From positions 434,001 through 498,000 of the forward strand of contig OZ025705.1 of NCBI GenBank assembly GCA_964019335.1: DNA of 64,000 nt, in the 5' to 3' direction. Below the pieces are notes generated by a model that saw nothing but the letters and a program-made list of their open reading frames with translations, was not told where the DNA came from and searched no databases. Positions 62,337 through 64,000 of the stretch are shown piece by piece; the first letter of the stretch is position 1, and each line of letters starts with the position of its first letter. This DNA comes from Diplonema japonicum (taxonomy: Eukaryota; Euglenozoa; Diplonemea; Diplonemida; Diplonemidae). Position numbers and translations under genes: made by a program.

Positions 62337-64000
62337 AGTCAACCTCCTCCATCTTAGACTCACCCTCATCCTCAGCAGCAGTGGTGTCAGCCTCAACAGG
62401 AACATCTTCTTCATCATCATCATCGATTGACAGCCCCAGCTTGATCATACGGTGGATCCTTTCAGCGTAACCAGCAGGGTCCTCCAGAGAGAAACCGGAG
62501 GTGAGGAGCGAGGTCTCGAAGAGGAGGAGCACCAGGTCCTTCACAGTCTTGTCGTTGGCGTCGGAGTCAGCCTTCGACTTCAAGGTTTTCACGATCGGGT
62601 GCGCCGGGTTCACCTCCATGGTCTTCTTGCTCACCATGTAGCCGCTGCTGGAGGAGTCCCTCAGAGCCTGCATCTTCATGATCTGTTCCATGTGGGCGCT
62701 CCACCCGAACTCCGAGGTGACGAGGATGCAAGGGGCCTGCGCGAGACGGTCCGACAGCATCACCTTCTCCACCTTGTCTCCCAGGATGTCCTTCATGGTC
62801 TTGCAGAGGGTCTCGAAGGCAGCCTTCTCCTCCTCCTTCTGCTTCTTCTCCTCCTCCGTCTCCTCGAACTTCAACCCTTCCTTCGTCACGCACCTGAACT
62901 TCTTGTCCTCGTACTCCTTCAGCTGCTGCATCGCGTACTCGTCGATCGGGTCCGTCATCAGAAGCACCTCCAAACCCCTCTTCTTGCACTGCTCGATGAA
63001 CGGAGAGTTCTCGATCTTGGCCTTGCTCTCCCCGGTGATGTAGTAGATCTCCTTCTGCTCCTCCTTCATCCTCGTCACGTAGTCCTTCAGAGAGGTCGTC
63101 TCCTCCCCGCTCTTCGTCGAGAAGTACCTCATGAACTCAGCGAGCTTCTTCCTGTTCTGCGAGTCCTCGTGGATCCCGAGCTTCAGGTTCTTCCCGAAGT
63201 GCTCGTGAAGCTTCGCGAAGTCCTCCTTGTTCTCGCTGATCTCCTCCACCATCTCAAGGGTCTTCTTCACGATGTTCTTCTTGATCACCTTCAGGATCTT
63301 GTTCTGCTGCAGGTTCTCACGCGAGATGTTCAGGGGAAGGTCCTCGCTGTCCACGATCCCCTTGATGAAGGAGAGCCACTCGGGGATGAGGTCCTCGCAG
63401 CTGTCCATGATGAACACCCTCCTCACGTAGAGCTTGATGTTGGTCTTCTTCTTGTTCGGCTCGAACATGTCGAAGGGAGCCCTCCTCGGGATGAAGAGGA
63501 TCGCCCTGAACTCCAGCTGTCCCTCCACCGCGAAGTGCTTCACCGCGAGGTGCTCCTCCCAGTCGTTCGAGATCGCCTTGTAGAAGCTCCCGTACTCCTC
63601 CTTCGTGATCTCCTTCGGGTCCCTCGTCCAGAGGGGCTTGTTCTTGTTCAGCTTCTCCATCTCCTTCGTCACCTCCTTCACCTTCTTCGTCTTCTTCTTC
63701 TTCTCCTCTCCCTCCTTCACCTCCTCCACCTTCGGTTCGTCCTCTCCTTCCTTCTTCTCCTCCTCCTTCTTCTTCTCCTCCTCCTCGTCCTCGTCCTCGT
63801 CATCCGTCACCTCCTTCTCGTTCGTCTTCTCCACCTCCAGCTCGATGTCGTAGCCGATGAACTCAGAGTGCTTCTTCACAAGGTCCTTGATCCTCCTCTC
63901 CTCCAAGAACTCCAGCTGGTCGTCCTTCAAATGGCAGATGATCTTGGTTCCCCTCTTCAGCTCCGCATCCTCGCACTTCGTCACCGTGAAGGTCCCCCCC
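62335..64000 (-). CDS. HSP90: Cytosolic HSP90 chaperone, copy 2 (5' end beyond window)
   Basis: About 555 C-terminal residues are visible and are identical to copy 1, including the MEEVD end. Roughly the first 150 residues lie beyond the window. The gene continues to the last base in frame, so nothing suggests truncation. The identity with copy 1 makes a recent duplication or conversion likely. Confidence 0.95.

Larger units (their letters stand above)
58037..64000. repeat. Duplicated HSP90-EF3 block, unit 2 (runs off window)
   Basis: This is the second copy of the 43811-49753 block, in the same orientation and about 14.23 kb away. The spacer between units carries four to five unrelated genes, so this is not a simple head-to-tail array. 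The right border lies outside the window. Confidence 0.92.

Overview
The window is nuclear DNA of a unicellular eukaryote. The evidence is a class-type myosin, VPS13-like and ionotropic glutamate receptor-like proteins, cytosolic HSP90 ending in MEEVD, fungal-type elongation factor 3 and short GT-AG introns. Every protein gene I can support, about 23 plus two small candidates, lies on the minus strand. Neighbouring coding regions are often only 70-125 bases apart, for example 76 bases between the myosin stop and the receptor start. Many start codons sit just downstream of a pyrimidine-rich stretch ending in AG. Together these suggest polycistronic transcription with spliced-leader trans-splicing, as in Euglenozoa. 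A diplonemid-like or other euglenozoan source is my best guess, but nothing here proves the lineage. The genetic code looks standard, with TAA, TAG and TGA all used as stops. Cis introns are very short (34-68 nt), with GTATGN or GTGTGN donors. Intergenic DNA is dominated by A, T, G and C homopolymer runs.

Reading along the minus strand, from high to low coordinates: a partial HSP90 gene (62335 to the window edge) and EF3 copy 2 (58036-61305); a small membrane protein (57 kb); an NADH-cytochrome b5 reductase (56 kb); a long MFS transporter with a cytosolic tail (51-54.6 kb); HSP90 copy 1 and EF3 copy 1 (50.2-43.8 kb); a DUF92/TMEM19 protein; a Cys-rich, Thr/Pro-rich multipass surface protein; two tandem paralogous fusions of a monodehydroascorbate-reductase-like flavoprotein to a CRT-like transporter (32.8-39 kb); a myosin; an ionotropic glutamate receptor homologue; nicotinamide phosphoribosyltransferase with four introns; a SAM-like protein; a lactonase-type beta-propeller; a secreted pepsin-like protease; a newly noticed 52-residue ORF; an EF-hand-like protein; a giant VPS13-like lipid-transfer protein with an N-terminal membrane segment; a coiled-coil/RGG protein; a membrane-anchored trehalase; a long coiled-coil protein; and an F-box-like protein.

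Three features stand out. First, the flavoprotein/transporter fusion is kept in two paralogues, although its predicted NAD(P)H-binding glycines and the FAD-contacting Asp are altered; the two copies show a mosaic of near-identical and diverged blocks. Second, an HSP90-EF3 block of at least 5.9 kb is duplicated almost perfectly, and its left breakpoint falls inside the EF3 stop codon, so that one copy ends TAA and the other TAG. Third, the strict one-strand layout and the AG acceptor-like sites imply trans-splicing. I saw no rRNA, tRNA or CRISPR array, and no intact transposon. A short dispersed repeat family occurs at about 0.95-1.25, 8.52-8.66, 8.92 and 39.87-39.97 kb.
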